From Tubiluchus corallicola (Eukaryota > Priapulida > Priapulimorpha > Priapulimorphida > Tubiluchidae): a stretch of 64,000 bases of DNA. The notes under the pieces were generated by a model. It worked only from the letters and a program-made list of their open reading frames with translations. It was not told where the DNA came from and searched no databases. The stretch spans positions 434,001 through 498,000 of the forward strand of contig JAQGDQ010002372.1 in assembly GCA_030141605.1 (NCBI GenBank). The letters run 5' to 3'. Positions 13,039 to 25,800 of the stretch are shown piece by piece. The position numbers and the translations under genes were made by a program. Each line of letters starts with the position of its first letter. The stretch's first letter is position 1.

Positions 13039-16000
13039 TGTCAAATGCATTACCGATGACAACCAATGCCACTTCATCAAGTGCCCGGCTCAACTACTAG
13101 AAAACATACATTTGAAGGTACAATTAAAACTAAAACTGTGATTATGTATTTTAACATATTTTTGATATTAGGCTTACAGTTACTGAACTAAACTAATGAT
13201 TTTTTTGTTTTAAGGACCCTAGTATGGAATTACTCAACTCTGCTGTTCAGGCACATCATAAGATGTATGGCTCTTCAACAACAACTTTACTGTTTATGGC
13301 TAATGCGTGGGTCCACTCTGCATTTGAATTAGTAAAAAAGGTTTGCTTTAAAAATTTGAAGCCTTTTAAATTGTATCAGTCTTAAAAAGTCAGGATGTAC
13401 CGGATCCGGATTCCGGACTCCAAGATCCAACATTTTTTATGGATCCGATCCAGATCTGGCAGAAATGTTCATTAAACTTTGCACAGTGTGTATTTCTAGT
13501 TTTCTATGTATAAAATTATCGATTGTGAAAAAAAATTAGAGCAGGTAAGAAAAATTGTACATGACATTTTAGTTACCCAAATAGTCTTAAGTTTTTTAAA
13601 GACTTTGAAGGATTCATATTAAAATCTTCAGAAATTCATTAGTTTTTATGCCACCATGCTTGTAGCGCTAGCGCTACCAGCAATTCTCATGTCGTGGTTC
13701 TTTGTTGCAAGTAGCATGCAAAGATAGTGCTACTGCTACAAAAATGCTTGCTAAAATTCCAGTAAGCTTTTACTTTTACTTCGAGTAAGAGCATAGTTTG
13801 GCGGTTTTTTAGTTTAACCAGAACTGGATCCAGTACATACAGCCGTGGATCCGATGTATCCCTATGGAAAAGCAAACATGTTACTATGAAGTCTGTATCT
13901 TAGTTTGGCAAATACACTAAAATCTAAAATTCCAAAATTTAATTCAAATTATGTTAATTTAAAAAAAGTACTGTTGCATAACATTTGGCTTGTAAGTATG
14001 ATTTGCTTTGCATATGCACTTTTGCAAGCAGTGCTTTGTGTTGACAATGAGTAATGTACTAGTCTATATACTGCTAATGTACCTGGTAATTAATTACTTG
14101 TGTAGACAATTAGGTAATTGTGACACTTTGTCTAAAGTCAGTATTCAAAAAATTCTATATAAACATTCCTGCAAGAAGGTGGACTTTCTGTAATTTCAGA
14201 TTTAAACTACAGGTGCAAATCTCCTTTACTCAGCACTTTTGCAGTTGTATTCCAGACATCTAGAATAGAGCATCACACATTGCCAACACAAAACATTGTT
14301 TTTTTAATTAATATAATCTTGATTAAATTTTTGAAATAAATAGGTTCTAGCTTTTATGATATTTGGCTATATTTATTTGTTTATTTTTTTGTATTAGGGA
14401 ATACCAAGAACTATTATTACTGAACTGATGAACGGGTGTCTTGAATGTTGTCTTGAGCAATTGTCTGCTGTCAGTATCAAGGCATCACTTTTCCTTCAGT
14501 CACCATCGTTAAGCAGCTGTCATGAACTCAAAATGCCTGCAGCAGATTTAATGAGACAGGCTGACTGTGTAAAATGTTTGCATAGCAATGGACTTTGTGA
14601 AGATAAACTTGAGGAAGTTGACGATATTAGTGATATCTTTTGGTGTTTTGATAAATCTAACATAGAAATTTCAAATTGTGAACATTCAGCGTTTTCCTGT
14701 GAAGATAAAATCGATGTACTAGGTAACAACTTTGTTTTAACTAATCCATTTAACAGAAATGCTGGTCTGGATCTGGATTCCACAAATACAAATTATGAAC
14801 TGTCGAATTTTCATAATATTACCAGTATGCAATCTTATGAAAGTAAGTCTGGTGGCAGTAGTGAGGCTATTGCACATGAAAATTTATCAGATACAAACAC
14901 ATTTACTAAATACAAGGAAATACTTTCTGCACAATTTCCATCTGTTAGTAGTAAAAATAAAAGGTCGAAACAGGGGCTGTCTAATGGTGCAGACACTGGA
15001 ATTCCTACAACTTGTGCTACCAAACCAAATGTACTTAATCCCTTGACTATATCACCTGAAAACAAAATAATTGATGACCATTCAGGATATACTAATGCTA
15101 AAAACAGTGATACTGGTAGATTTGCCAACAACATTAAGGTTGATAGATCAGTATTCAACTTAAGTGCTTGCAAAAGACATGTACTTACTAAAAGCAGACA
15201 TTTTTATACGCTTAATACCATGCGTAATAGTCGGTTTAGTGATGGGAACTCTGTGAAGACGAGTGGAGAAAAAACTTCTAGTTATCTTACCACATGCAAG
15301 CCAGATCGCAGTCTCGAAGTACCAAATGCTTCCATGTGTTTCACTTGTAAACAAAACAGCAGCAGTGCACAAACTGATGAGAACAGTGGCAGAGTAATTT
15401 CTGCTTGTGAAAAGATTGCATACGGATTAAGTCACAGTAATGAGGACATGATGAAACTTGCTTTGGATTGTTGGAAGAGACAAGCACAGATGCAGCATGT
15501 TTCAAAATGTCACTTGCCCAGGTATTATAGCCTTGTGTTTACCTGTTTTATGATTATTTTTAGTATTTATTAACCAACTTTGTTTAGTAGGATATGCATA
15601 TTCACCTATTTAACTAATTAATGTTAAACTTTTGATATATGTACAATAATACTTGTACATATCCATATCCTAACTTGATATTTTTTGCAGATTGAACACT
15701 GCAAGAGTATACACATGCAGCATTGCTGGCCTACCACACTGGAAAAGTACAGTTGTCCAAGGAATATTATTAAAAGTAAACTCGGATACTGCATGCATGC
15801 TGTCCTGTAATTTTCCTCGAGTTTACAGAGCGTTGGTATGAAATATAACACTTACATAGCTCACTTTATAAGTTTTACCTGCTGAAATCATTGTGTTAAG
15901 ATAGAACATACCTTGTAGAATTTTTTAACATTATCTGTTTGGTAGAGGACAGATTTCAGATATTGAAGCAGCATGAAATGTGCCCTCTGCTGCTACTGCA

Positions 16001-19000
16001 CATATGAATATATAACCTCATTTTTATTTTGTGATCTGACAATTTTGTTATGTATTACTTATTGACTGAACTGGTAATGGAAATCTGCTTTATTGGAATT
16101 TGATTAAAAGCATTTATACTTTTATGTGTATTCTAATTACACGTTGTTTCTTGCTTCTTTTCAGCTTGTTGGAGGAAGCATAAACGAAAAATTTCACCAC
16201 ACTGGCTATCAGCCAAATGTCGAACCTTCTTCTATATCTTATACTGCCAGTCATACAAATTTGCAATCACAATGGTTTTGTGAAATCACTACAGTATTAA
16301 AGGAGGTAATTAAAAAAAAACAAGGGAAGAGAAAGAAAAATGTGACCCTGCATTTCCTTGTTTTTTAATTGTGGGATCTTAATTCTTTCTTACTATTTTT
16401 GTCATTAAGAATAAATTTGTGTTATTAAAAGAGGTAATTTTTATCTCTAGGATTTTTGTGCATAACCTGTGAATATAATGTAATTGCAGTATAAATTGAA
16501 AATTGTTACGCATAATTGGATTTTGCTTAAAATGTTTGGTTGTTTTAAACAACCATTTCGAATAATAGTCCAATTCTTTTCTTGTAGAAGTTCATTACTC
16601 TGCTGATAGTGAAAGGTGAAGTAGATGCAAATGTACAAGATTTCTGCAACCAGAACAATATAACAGTTATCCAATCTGTGCCTTGGAAAGCCTTAGAAGC
16701 CCTTTCTGCCACTACTGGCATTGCAGTCCTATCATATCTGACCGACTGCTTTAATGTATGTATTTCTGTGTGTTTTCTTTTTTCCTCATGGTACAGTTTT
16801 CACATTTTATGAAAAGTTTATTAAGTATGTGATAAGTTTATTAATAATATTGAACAATATAAATGTATTTTTCAGGAGTTTGTGGATAATGTCCATGTTG
16901 AATTATGGGATAATGACCAATGGGGAACAGCTGAATGCAGCTATGCCTGCGTGGCTGTTGGATGTGATGTTCAGGTATTTAACACATGCACTTTTTGTAA
17001 ACTCCAAATATTGTACAAATGGTATGAATCTTTAAAAAGTTAGAAAATTACTAAATGGCCATAGCAATTTTTATAATACAGTTAGCTGATCAGTACAGTT
17101 TTATAGTACAGTTAGCCTTTTCTGACCATGACTATAGCATAGAAATTTCTTGGCAACTTCACAGGCAGTGGACTTTGTGACCCATTCAAATTCATTTTAA
17201 ATTTTCAAAACTCTAAGCATCTAGTCAATGTGCTATTTTGGAAAGCAGTATTACCAATGACAATGTGTCTTGATCGTATGTATAGTTTCTCAGAAAAGTT
17301 TGTTTTTATTTTTAATCTGTTTGTGTTTCATTAGACTCATCATATAACCACTGAAATAATGTGTACATTCGAAACAGTTTACTGCTCGTGTAAGCACAAT
17401 TTTTGATACCACCAAAAGTGTATCACAAAGTTTGTACAAAGTTTTTATGTACAAATTGTGCAGACCATTTCTCGTGGATTACAACATAACACGAGTGAAA
17501 GTACTTGTCTCATTGGTAGACAACAAACTATATTGTTGTTAGTAGCTGTAATAGAAATAATAGTAATGACAAGGATTATGAGTATGACTACCTGATAGGC
17601 TTCATGATATTTCAGACTGCTGTGATATGCTATCCTTCTGCTTCAGCTTTAGAGCTTCAAGAAGAGTCATTCTGGCATTGTGTCAATCGCATAAGAAATG
17701 TCAGCACAAGTGGTATATTGTTGCCAGGTGGTGGCCAGGCAGAGAAAACTTGCATTAATGTTTTGCAAAAGCTACAAGGTAAATTTTTCGAAAACGTTAT
17801 GCCACTTTAAAAACTTTTTTACTTCATGCAGGGAGTTTTCTTAGTTTTGGTTTATTTCATATTTACACTTAATATGCAGTGTTCCAGAATAACATCAAGG
17901 CTCTGTAATATTGTTGAAATTGAAATTGAATAATTTATTCTTTTCTAAAATCCAACAATTTACATTAAATTTGTAATATGAACTTGGGAAACAGGAGGGG
18001 CAGCAAAGGGATCATATTGTAACATTTTGACTACTTGGTGCAAAATTTCATAATTTTACACTTTCTTTTAAAATAACAAACGTAAATAATAAAAAACAAA
18101 ACAGCCAATGAATACAAATGCCAGTGCAAAACAAAATCATGCAAGTAAAGGCATCAAAAGTCAAATGATAATAATGACTTGCATTTTAGTGGCTGAAATG
18201 ATGAAACCGAATCAAACTGCCGAATCGGTTTGTTTGATTTTGCTCAGCAATGACATTTTACCCCTCCTGTTTGTCTCACTTCGACTAGCAGCTCTTGCGC
18301 GATGGACCCGATTCGTTAATTAACACAGTTAACATTCTGCGATATTGGAAATCAACCGTTTCTTTATTTATTTCTCCAAAGCGATGGTACCGCGAGTCAC
18401 CAAAGTTGGTGGGTAGTCACCTGAGGGTGGGAGACAGAAGTGATATGTGCAAAAGTGTTAAAATGGGGTTTGGTCAATAACTCCATAAGTATACAAGCTA
18501 GAATAAAGAAACTTGCAGGGTAGGCACCTAACTAAGGTAGACACAGAGCGGTATGGGAATGGTGACCTCTGGGTTAAACTTCACAGCAGTAGGACCCAAA
18601 ATGTGAAAATTAGGGCAACTGACTTTGTCGCTCAACACCACTGACAGTATTGATTAGAAGCCTATGTTATTGCCTTATGGGTAAGCTGTCGAGCATAGAT
18701 ATGTGCTAAGAAAATTTTGAAAAGTGCTGTGACCAGGTCATGTGATATAGGCGACAGTGTTAAAATAGGGTCGCAGAAAAATGGATTTTCTAGGTAATCA
18801 AGCATGGAGAATTCAGCAATAGCAAAATTATGATCTTGAGATCACAAAAATCAAGTCAGCAAAGATTTTTCACAGTCAGCACTTGCAGTTTTGGTCACAA
18901 TTCAGAATCTTAACCCTTTCACTATGGAAGGCGGTACAGTGCCTCCTATGTTTTTCATGCAAAGGACGAAAGGCGATAGACTGCCGCCCAAGCTCAGCAC

Positions 19001-20790
19001 TAAGCGCAGTCACACAGATCTGTTTATTTCAGTGCTACGGCCTTGCAAAAACTTTGTAGAAAAGTTTTACAGCCGTGGGATTGGGGTTGCTTCGCAACAA
19101 GTAACGCTACCAGTTAATCAGTGTCTGAAGCCAGGTGCATTCCACGATACTGTACTGTATGGTATGCTCTTGTCACTAATGTAATCACTTGTAAATCATT
19201 GATGAAATGTTTGTTTGGCTGATTGTTCTGCATTCTTGTAAAATGATTGCATATTATGAAATAGTATTGTGTCTTTGGTGAAAACTGGTTTCTAACTACA
19301 TACTTATTTATGATGGTGTGCATGTGTGTATGTGTGTGAGTGCAAGTATGTGTGCTAGCATGTGTGTACATGTGTTGAAATAAAACTAATAGTTAATATT
19401 AGTACTCAGTAACAAACAACTATTTGTTTATTTACAAGATTCTGTTTTAGTAACACACCATAAGAAGTTATTGTCAAATCTGCAAAAGTCAATGTGGCCC
19501 AGTTAAAAAGCAACAACATAGTGAAGGGGTTTGGGGCAGCGATAACTTGCAGTAGACTGCAACAACACATGCAGTCGCAAAAGTGCGACGTTGAAAAAGA
19601 CTTGTATACCATACAGCCATATAACATAGCTACTTTCAAAGTTCTGCTTTTTGTGGACTTCAAATTTGCTTTTATAAGGTTAAAATATGGCATTAAGACC
19701 AAAAGGAAAAACTCCTTCAAATCACGTATATTTTTTTCAGTATGACCTATAAGCAAAGCAATTTTGTTTTTTATTTGATTCGACACTGCTTGTGATTCGA
19801 CTCTTTTGGGCTCTGCCAACAATGTTTTATCTCTACTAAAATGAAAGGTTCAGTATCGGCTTCATTAGGCAAAATAAAGGTTCTTTCTATCACTAGTCTA
19901 TTTAATTTAAATAAAAATAAATTAATTGCTTATGCAAAATGAAATTTCATGCATTCATAAATTGGGAATTGAGAACTATTTGTTATTTATTGAGAATTAT
20001 GAGTAAATTTTATTAATCTCATTCTTGATGTTTGAGACAAGTTGAGACGCTTACTTAATTCATTGCAAAAGTAGAATTTGCAGCTGATTCAGAGTGAATA
20101 GTTTTAAAATGAAAAAGATTGTGTATTACATTTTTTGAAATTTTATTATGAGAACTCTAAGTCATTATTACCTATTAATTATTCGGGCCACAAGATATTT
20201 ATTTTACTTTTGCTACCAGTCTACTTTTTTTAGTTGAACCACGTATGTAACAGTACATGTGTGTGTATGTTCTAAAATAAATGATGTTAATAATAATAAT
20301 AATAATAATAATAACAATAATAATAATCTCTACCAATAAATCGATAAAATGTTATATCTTTGTTTTAATGCTGGCCATTATTTAACTTTTCAATAAATTT
20401 AGATATTTGACCTTAATCAGTATAAATTAATTGAATCAGTGGTACATCTTTCCTGTTTTTTATGCAGCTAAGGGATTATCAAGGAGAGACTTGTTAATGA
20501 GAGAAGTTGCACACTTTCTTTGCCGTGGCTTCGTTCAGTATTTGCAATCAATTGATCACAGCTACAAAATGTTGGAGATCGAACAGGGCAAGGAAATGTC
20601 TGACAAACTGGGAGATACAGGAAATTATTATGGCAGTAATACAAAAACTATCTATGATGATTATGTAGGTAAAACTGAAGCGTGGAGGACAGCCTTAAGG
20701 CATGTATGTACTTTAGTTCAAATTGATTCTCTTATTATTCCTGGTGCTGAAAACCAAACTCTCTCTGTTCATAATGTTACTTTATTGTAA
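13039..20790 (+). CDS. BBS12: BBS12, chaperonin-like Bardet-Biedl syndrome 12 protein (first coding exon not found)
   Basis: BBS12 is a divergent group II chaperonin relative. With MKKS and BBS10 it forms the complex that assembles the BBSome for ciliary trafficking. Exons: 13039-13117, 13215-13340, 14398-15521, 15691-15835, 16165-16305, 16588-16755, 16876-16974, 17616-17778 and 20468-20790 (TAA). Every junction is AG/GT and all phases agree, giving about 788 residues. The vertebrate protein is about 710. Residues encoded before 13340 (VKCITDDNQCHFIK, LLNSAVQAHHKMYGSSTTTL) align with the BBS12 N-terminal third. GGSINEKFHHTGYQ and GILLPGGGQAEK are the chaperonin-type core motifs. The 1.1-kb third exon carries a long Ser/Asn-rich insert. 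The initiator exon must lie upstream of 13039, because the first exon starts mid-codon. ATTAAA at 20804 and AATAAA at 21028 are candidate polyadenylation signals. Confidence 0.87.
19315..19378. repeat. Imperfect (TG)n tract
   Basis: Interrupted TGTGTG/ATGTG runs within the last BBS12 intron. Confidence 0.6.
20288..20327. repeat. (AAT)n microsatellite
   Basis: About 13 trinucleotide units with one AAC interruption, in the last BBS12 intron, about 140 bp before the final exon. Confidence 0.9.
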
Positions 20791-21382
20791 AATGTATAAG
20801 AGTATTAAAACAGTTCAGACAGGTTAACAAAAGCCACTTAATGTTCCTAGAAAAATGCAAAATATTACTATTTATTAAAGCAGCACTGAAGGCATGTTTA
20901 ATCTTAAGTTCAAATCATAGATTTGTTTGCACCTACTTCAATGTGCGATAGATGGAAAAGATATTAGTAATGAGGTATAGCATACAAAACGTTTAGCTAA
21001 AGTCACTTATATATCGTACTGTGTAAGCAATAAACTGACAAACTTTTAGTTTGACAAATTAGTTTGACCATTTAAACAGTGAAACTGACAAAATTTCTGA
21101 TCATTCCTGCTTTTTGAATGTCTTACCACCAGGTGCTTTATGTCACTTAAATTATGCTTCTGACAAGTGCGAGTTTGTCCACGTGTATGTTTCCCGAAGG
21201 ATAAAATTAGTTTGAACCTATAACAAAGCCTGTCCATTGTAGGAGGTGTAACCATAAAATTTATCCTCCGCAAGAAAAAAATTGTAGGAGAACAGTAGAT
21301 TTTTAGATGTGATCAACGGAAAAATAACTGTGCACCGAGGCAGCATTACACTTCCTTGCACAGAATAGAAATTTACGTCGTA
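20791..21382. other. Intergenic region after BBS12
   Basis: BBS12 3' UTR and flank. AATAAA occurs at 21028. No other gene was seen. Confidence 0.4.
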
Positions 21383-21545
21383 CATTAAGTCAGTACACCT
21401 GGTCTACTCAGTCTCAAAACTGTCATCGGTAAAGTGCAGAGAACCACAGAATAGTAATATACAATGTAAATTTCTATTCTGTGGTTCTCTGCACTCTACC
21501 GATGACAGTTTTGAGCCTGAGCAGACCAGGTGTACTGACTTAATG
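21383..21545. mobile_element. Hairpin MITE (72-bp arms, 19-bp loop), complete copy
   Basis: The arms 21383-21454 and 21474-21545 are inverted complements with very few mismatches, so the element would fold into a near-perfect hairpin. The ends read CATTAAGTCAGTACACC and GGTGTACTGACTTAATG. The corresponding site at copy C (53674) has only the inner part of the left arm plus the full right arm. Confidence 0.85.
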
Positions 21546-21598
21546 TCAGGTTTGAAAGGAAAAGAAGACTGATACTCACTGCTCTTTTCTTTGGCTTT

Positions 21599-21800
21599 GT
21601 GTTGAGTAGTAGATGTGGGTAGCCACTAAAATTACTATCATTGCATTCATTTGCAGAAATGCCATGAGGTATGTTAGTCCTAAATAAAGCATGTTTGTTG
21701 TGTTGAGTAGTAGATGTGGGTAGCCACTAAAATTGCTATCAATACATTCATTTGCAGAAATGCCATGAGGCATGTTTGTCCTAAATAAAGCATGTTTGAG
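21599..21800. repeat. 101-bp tandem duplication (two units)
   Basis: Units 21599-21699 and 21700-21800 both begin GTGTTGAGTAGTAGATG. They differ at a few positions. The copy C duplicon has only one unit (53855-53954). Confidence 0.9.
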
Positions 21801-22820
21801 AAATTGCAGGCTCAAATAAGTTAGTATGGGTTTATCTAAAATGTTTTTGTGAGTCACAACTTACAATAGTAATATTAAAACAATTATGATCATTGCAAAA
21901 TTGGTCAGTAACTTCTGATCTAGGTAAAATATAGTTTTCATAAATTTAACCAGAAATGTTAATTATAATCTCTATTTGCTGTGCATTTTTAACCCAGAAA
22001 GTTGTGAATAGCATTCTATTTTTAGATCATAGATTTGATCAGGAGTATACACTGTATTATTGTTTATACAGCCAGTAATGGAACACCATACAGGACTCCT
22101 ATAGTTTCGGTACAACTGTAGTTTAGTAAATAAATTGCTTGCCTTCTTATTTGATATATTCCAAGATTATTTTTGGTCATCTGTGGTGTTTGTAATGCTG
22201 TGATGTAATTTGTGTAAAATTGTGTGACTTACCACATGTGTGTGCAAATTGTTAAATGCACCAGAGATTCCAGTTACCTCACCGACAAAACTAAAGCAAC
22301 TTATTTTTGCCTGTACAAAGCTTTTAATCAATTTTTAAATATAAGATGGTTATCACAAATGTCTAAACTATATTTTGACATCTAATCATATTTTGTCTTC
22401 AGCGTTTAATAAACTTAGAGGTAATATTTATTTAATTTTTCAAATTAATTAAGTGTACAGCAATAATGGTTAATGACTTTTATAATTTAAATAAAGTTTC
22501 ACACTGCAACAAAATAATAAAAGAATTATCATGAAATTTTTGTGTTTGATTTTAGTAATGCTGTATTAACCTAGTAACATTTATGTTTAAAATGAATTTC
22601 TTTGTTATATTAGCTTTTATGCAGATGTGTTTCAACATTAAATCAAACCAATTTGCTAAAACTGTAATTGGGCAGAAAAGACAACGCAATGCTGCAGGCA
22701 GTCTAATAGACAGGCCTATTTAATGTAATTTTTTATTGAGGAAAAACTTATCAGTCCCAACCTACCTATCGAGATTTTTATTCTTGCATTCGTACTTTTC
22801 TGTATAGCTACTGTAGCACC

Positions 22821-25800
22821 TTAATGGTAATGCTTTTTCATTGAAATGACACTTTTGAATAGTTTTGCAATGCGGGCCAAGAATTCATAGATATGCTGTA
22901 AAATTTCAAAGGCATCACAGATTAAGGAAGCAGTTTGTTGTGCAAAGTTGATCAGAAAGTTGATTAAAGTTTCAAGTTGTTCTTCTGTTAAAGTGCATCT
23001 TTCCGTAAACACTGCACTAGGACAAGTTGACGCGGTTTCCTGTACGCTGACTGTCTCCATTGTTATATCACCCCATGTGAACAGAGTGCCGGTATTTGAA
23101 CAACTCGTGCTCATTGCTTCTGAAATGAGGATTTTGGAAAATTTTCAATTACATTTGCTATTACCTAAAGTATAAATTCTTATATGATATTCTATTCTAA
23201 TTAAATGCACATCGTTCACTTCCCACAGTTCTACTTGCAGCTTTACTGATTATAATCTGCAGGGCCCGACTTAATTAGATAAGAGAGGCCCTTGACTGTT
23301 CTACTTGTGAGGTCCATCCCAATGCACCACCATCGATTACGACTATAGAAGGGGAAGAGTTTTAAGCACACTTTAGTGAAGCCGAGGATGATGAATATCA
23401 TAATGACACTTCTAAATACCGTAGTTAGTAAAAAAAATGCATAAATAAAAAAAAACAATGACAAAGTTTTGCAAAGATTTTAAAGAATTATTAGGAATTT
23501 TTTAGAAAAATTAGCCTGCTAGTTTATCTTCAGGTGATACATAAACTGATATTTAAAAGTCTACTGCTCAGTTCGCTACAACTGGGGCAGAAACTGCCGT
23601 CAAACTGAAATAATAATTAGCTTGCTTCTGTCACATCACTAAAATAAATCTTCAGAAGTTATTAGAAAAGAATAATTCAGGGCGCACCCAGAGATATTAT
23701 TGAATAAAATAGAAGGCTTGTTTAGAAACTAGTGCACAATATGCATAGGAAAGACTTGTAACAGTAATAAGATAATTATACTTTACCCTTACCAGAACCG
23801 GCCCCCTCCCGGATTTAATGCCCCAGCTTCAGCTTGTCTAGTCTATAAGTAAATCCGACCCTGATAATCTGCATTTTCATATGCTAATACTTTGATATGC
23901 CTTTCAGTTTACGACATTGTGACATGAACCGTAATGAATGCGAGCAGAATTTTTATCAATTTTGCATATCATAGTAAGAGTAATCGTTTTGTATATAAGT
24001 AAAATCTGCCACAGTAATTACAAACAGTTTGAGATAAATATAACAGCTTTACAATAAAAGAGTATCTCTTTTCCAGCTGAATAATTAGTTTATTTACCTA
24101 TTACATTTTCCTCTAATTTGCTGTCAAATATCGTAATATCTGTAACACATCCTCGAAAGCTCTGTCGTTCTTCAAAGCCGCTTTCCACATCGTCTTGGTC
24201 TTGCCCAAAAATCAGACATCCGCCTGATTGGATTGAATCTGCGCCAGCTCCAGTAAATGTACTTGTTTCTATCGTTAAATAATTAGTTAAAACTATGTAC
24301 AATATGTAGCAAAAAAGACAAAATGCAAAGGCACTGCCACGCAAATATCATTGCTATAATTTGTAAGTGACAATACTTAAATGAGTTCACTTTGCAAAAA
24401 CAACAGTCTATACTGAGAGAACAGAATGAATAGCTGCAGCGATCACAGGACGTGATTAAACTGAACTAGAAACACGTTATCCTAACTGGATAGTCCAATA
24501 GTTGCAAACTGTAACAATATTTTTTAATATAAATACAGGATAATTATATCTTTTGAATTAATTATTATTATCACTCTCAACTGTTTATGTTTTTTAATCT
24601 TTAGCATACAAAATTCATTGAAATTAATTTATACATGTTACTTCATTGATTTCCAAATGTGAAAACTCAATGGCATATGTGTAGTACGAGGTATTATTTA
24701 AGAAGCAAGAGCTAAGGAGCAAGAAGCAATAGGCGGAAATAAAATAATTATTCGTCTAGTATAATGAAAAAACTAAATGGAAGTACGTTAGCACGGACCT
24801 GTTACTCCATCCACTGTTACGCAAAACGAACCGTCCATTGACCAGCCAATGCAAACATAATGCCATTCATTGTCCCTCAGATTGGCTGCAATATCTGTAA
24901 TCGTCCTGCCATTGTAAAATAACGTAACAGCGTTAACTGTGTATTAGTATTTAATAAAGTGTCATTGCAGCATTTACGTGGTAAACATTTCTATTCTTTC
25001 ACGGTTTATTTATAATTGAATTCCATTATAAACTTGACATTTCTGCGGCAAGTGTGGTAGTATGGATATTATAGGTAATTTGTTAGCGACAAGGAAACTG
25101 AAGATCATATTAGAACATGGTATGCCATTGTTGCTCTTACTGATAAAATTATTGTGCTATACTATCAAATTGCACTTATAAAAACCGATACACCATAGAA
25201 TTTCTATACCTAAGTGAAGTGTTGTTCCGACAGATCGGTTCCCGGTATTTGCGAAAAATGCGGGTTCGGTATCGGTTTTGAAGAAAATAAAAAAATCTGT
25301 GTTGGTTTGGTATTGGTTTCGGGGAAAATAAAAAATCTGTGTCGGTTCGGATGGGTTTTTCGGGTTCGGAACAACACTAACGCTTATACATATTTCAACA
25401 AAAACTGTGAAGGTCTCTCGTTGCGTAATTACTTGATAGCATTAGCAGCAAGATGTTTAGACATGGACAGGTAAACATCTCCAGTTTTGAAAGATATTTC
25501 CAATTTTCCACTTGTGAACACAAATGTTAATAATCTGCATTTATAGCTGATCTAAACAATAATCAATGATCGGTTAATCGGTATCGGTTTTGAGGAAATC
25601 ATTATCTACTTTCAAAGAAAATCAATAATATATCGATTCGATACTGGTTTTGAGAAAAATAGGTATCGGTTCGGATCGGTTTTTTCGGTTCGGAATAACA
25701 CTCCATATGCCAGCAATAAGCTAGAATATAATGATGTTTCAATACATTTCTAGGTATTGTTATACTACTTTCAAATAGATCATAAAATTACATAATTATA

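Larger units (their letters stand above)
17779..20467 (+). other. Last and largest BBS12 intron, with unassigned repeats
   Basis: A 2.7-kb phase-1 intron (donor GTAAAT, acceptor TTTTTTATGCAG). The stretch 17900-18260 reads like an old interspersed repeat with repeated AAATTGAA words. The frame at 18891-19184 and the opposite-strand frame at 19406-19822 show no recognisable family and are probably not genes. The intron also holds an imperfect TG tract (19315-19378) and the AAT microsatellite. Confidence 0.5.

Noticed and set aside
14520-15372. Minus-strand and out-of-frame ORFs within the large BBS12 exon
   Set aside because: They overlap a well-supported plus-strand exon and have no family resemblance.
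19406-19822. 138-codon minus-strand ORF in the last BBS12 intron
   Set aside because: No motif recognised, and a competing frame lies on the other strand. Left as intron sequence.
24251-24268. Alternative acceptor AAG/T and donor CC/GTGC for pentraxin A exons 5-6
   Set aside because: It keeps the frame in copy A but the acceptor is changed in copy C, so the GATAG/AA acceptor shared by both was preferred.
25214-25474. 86-codon plus-strand ORF (and its copy at 57361)
   Set aside because: It spans the TCGGTTCGG-rich MITE and an intron of the opposite-strand pentraxin gene.
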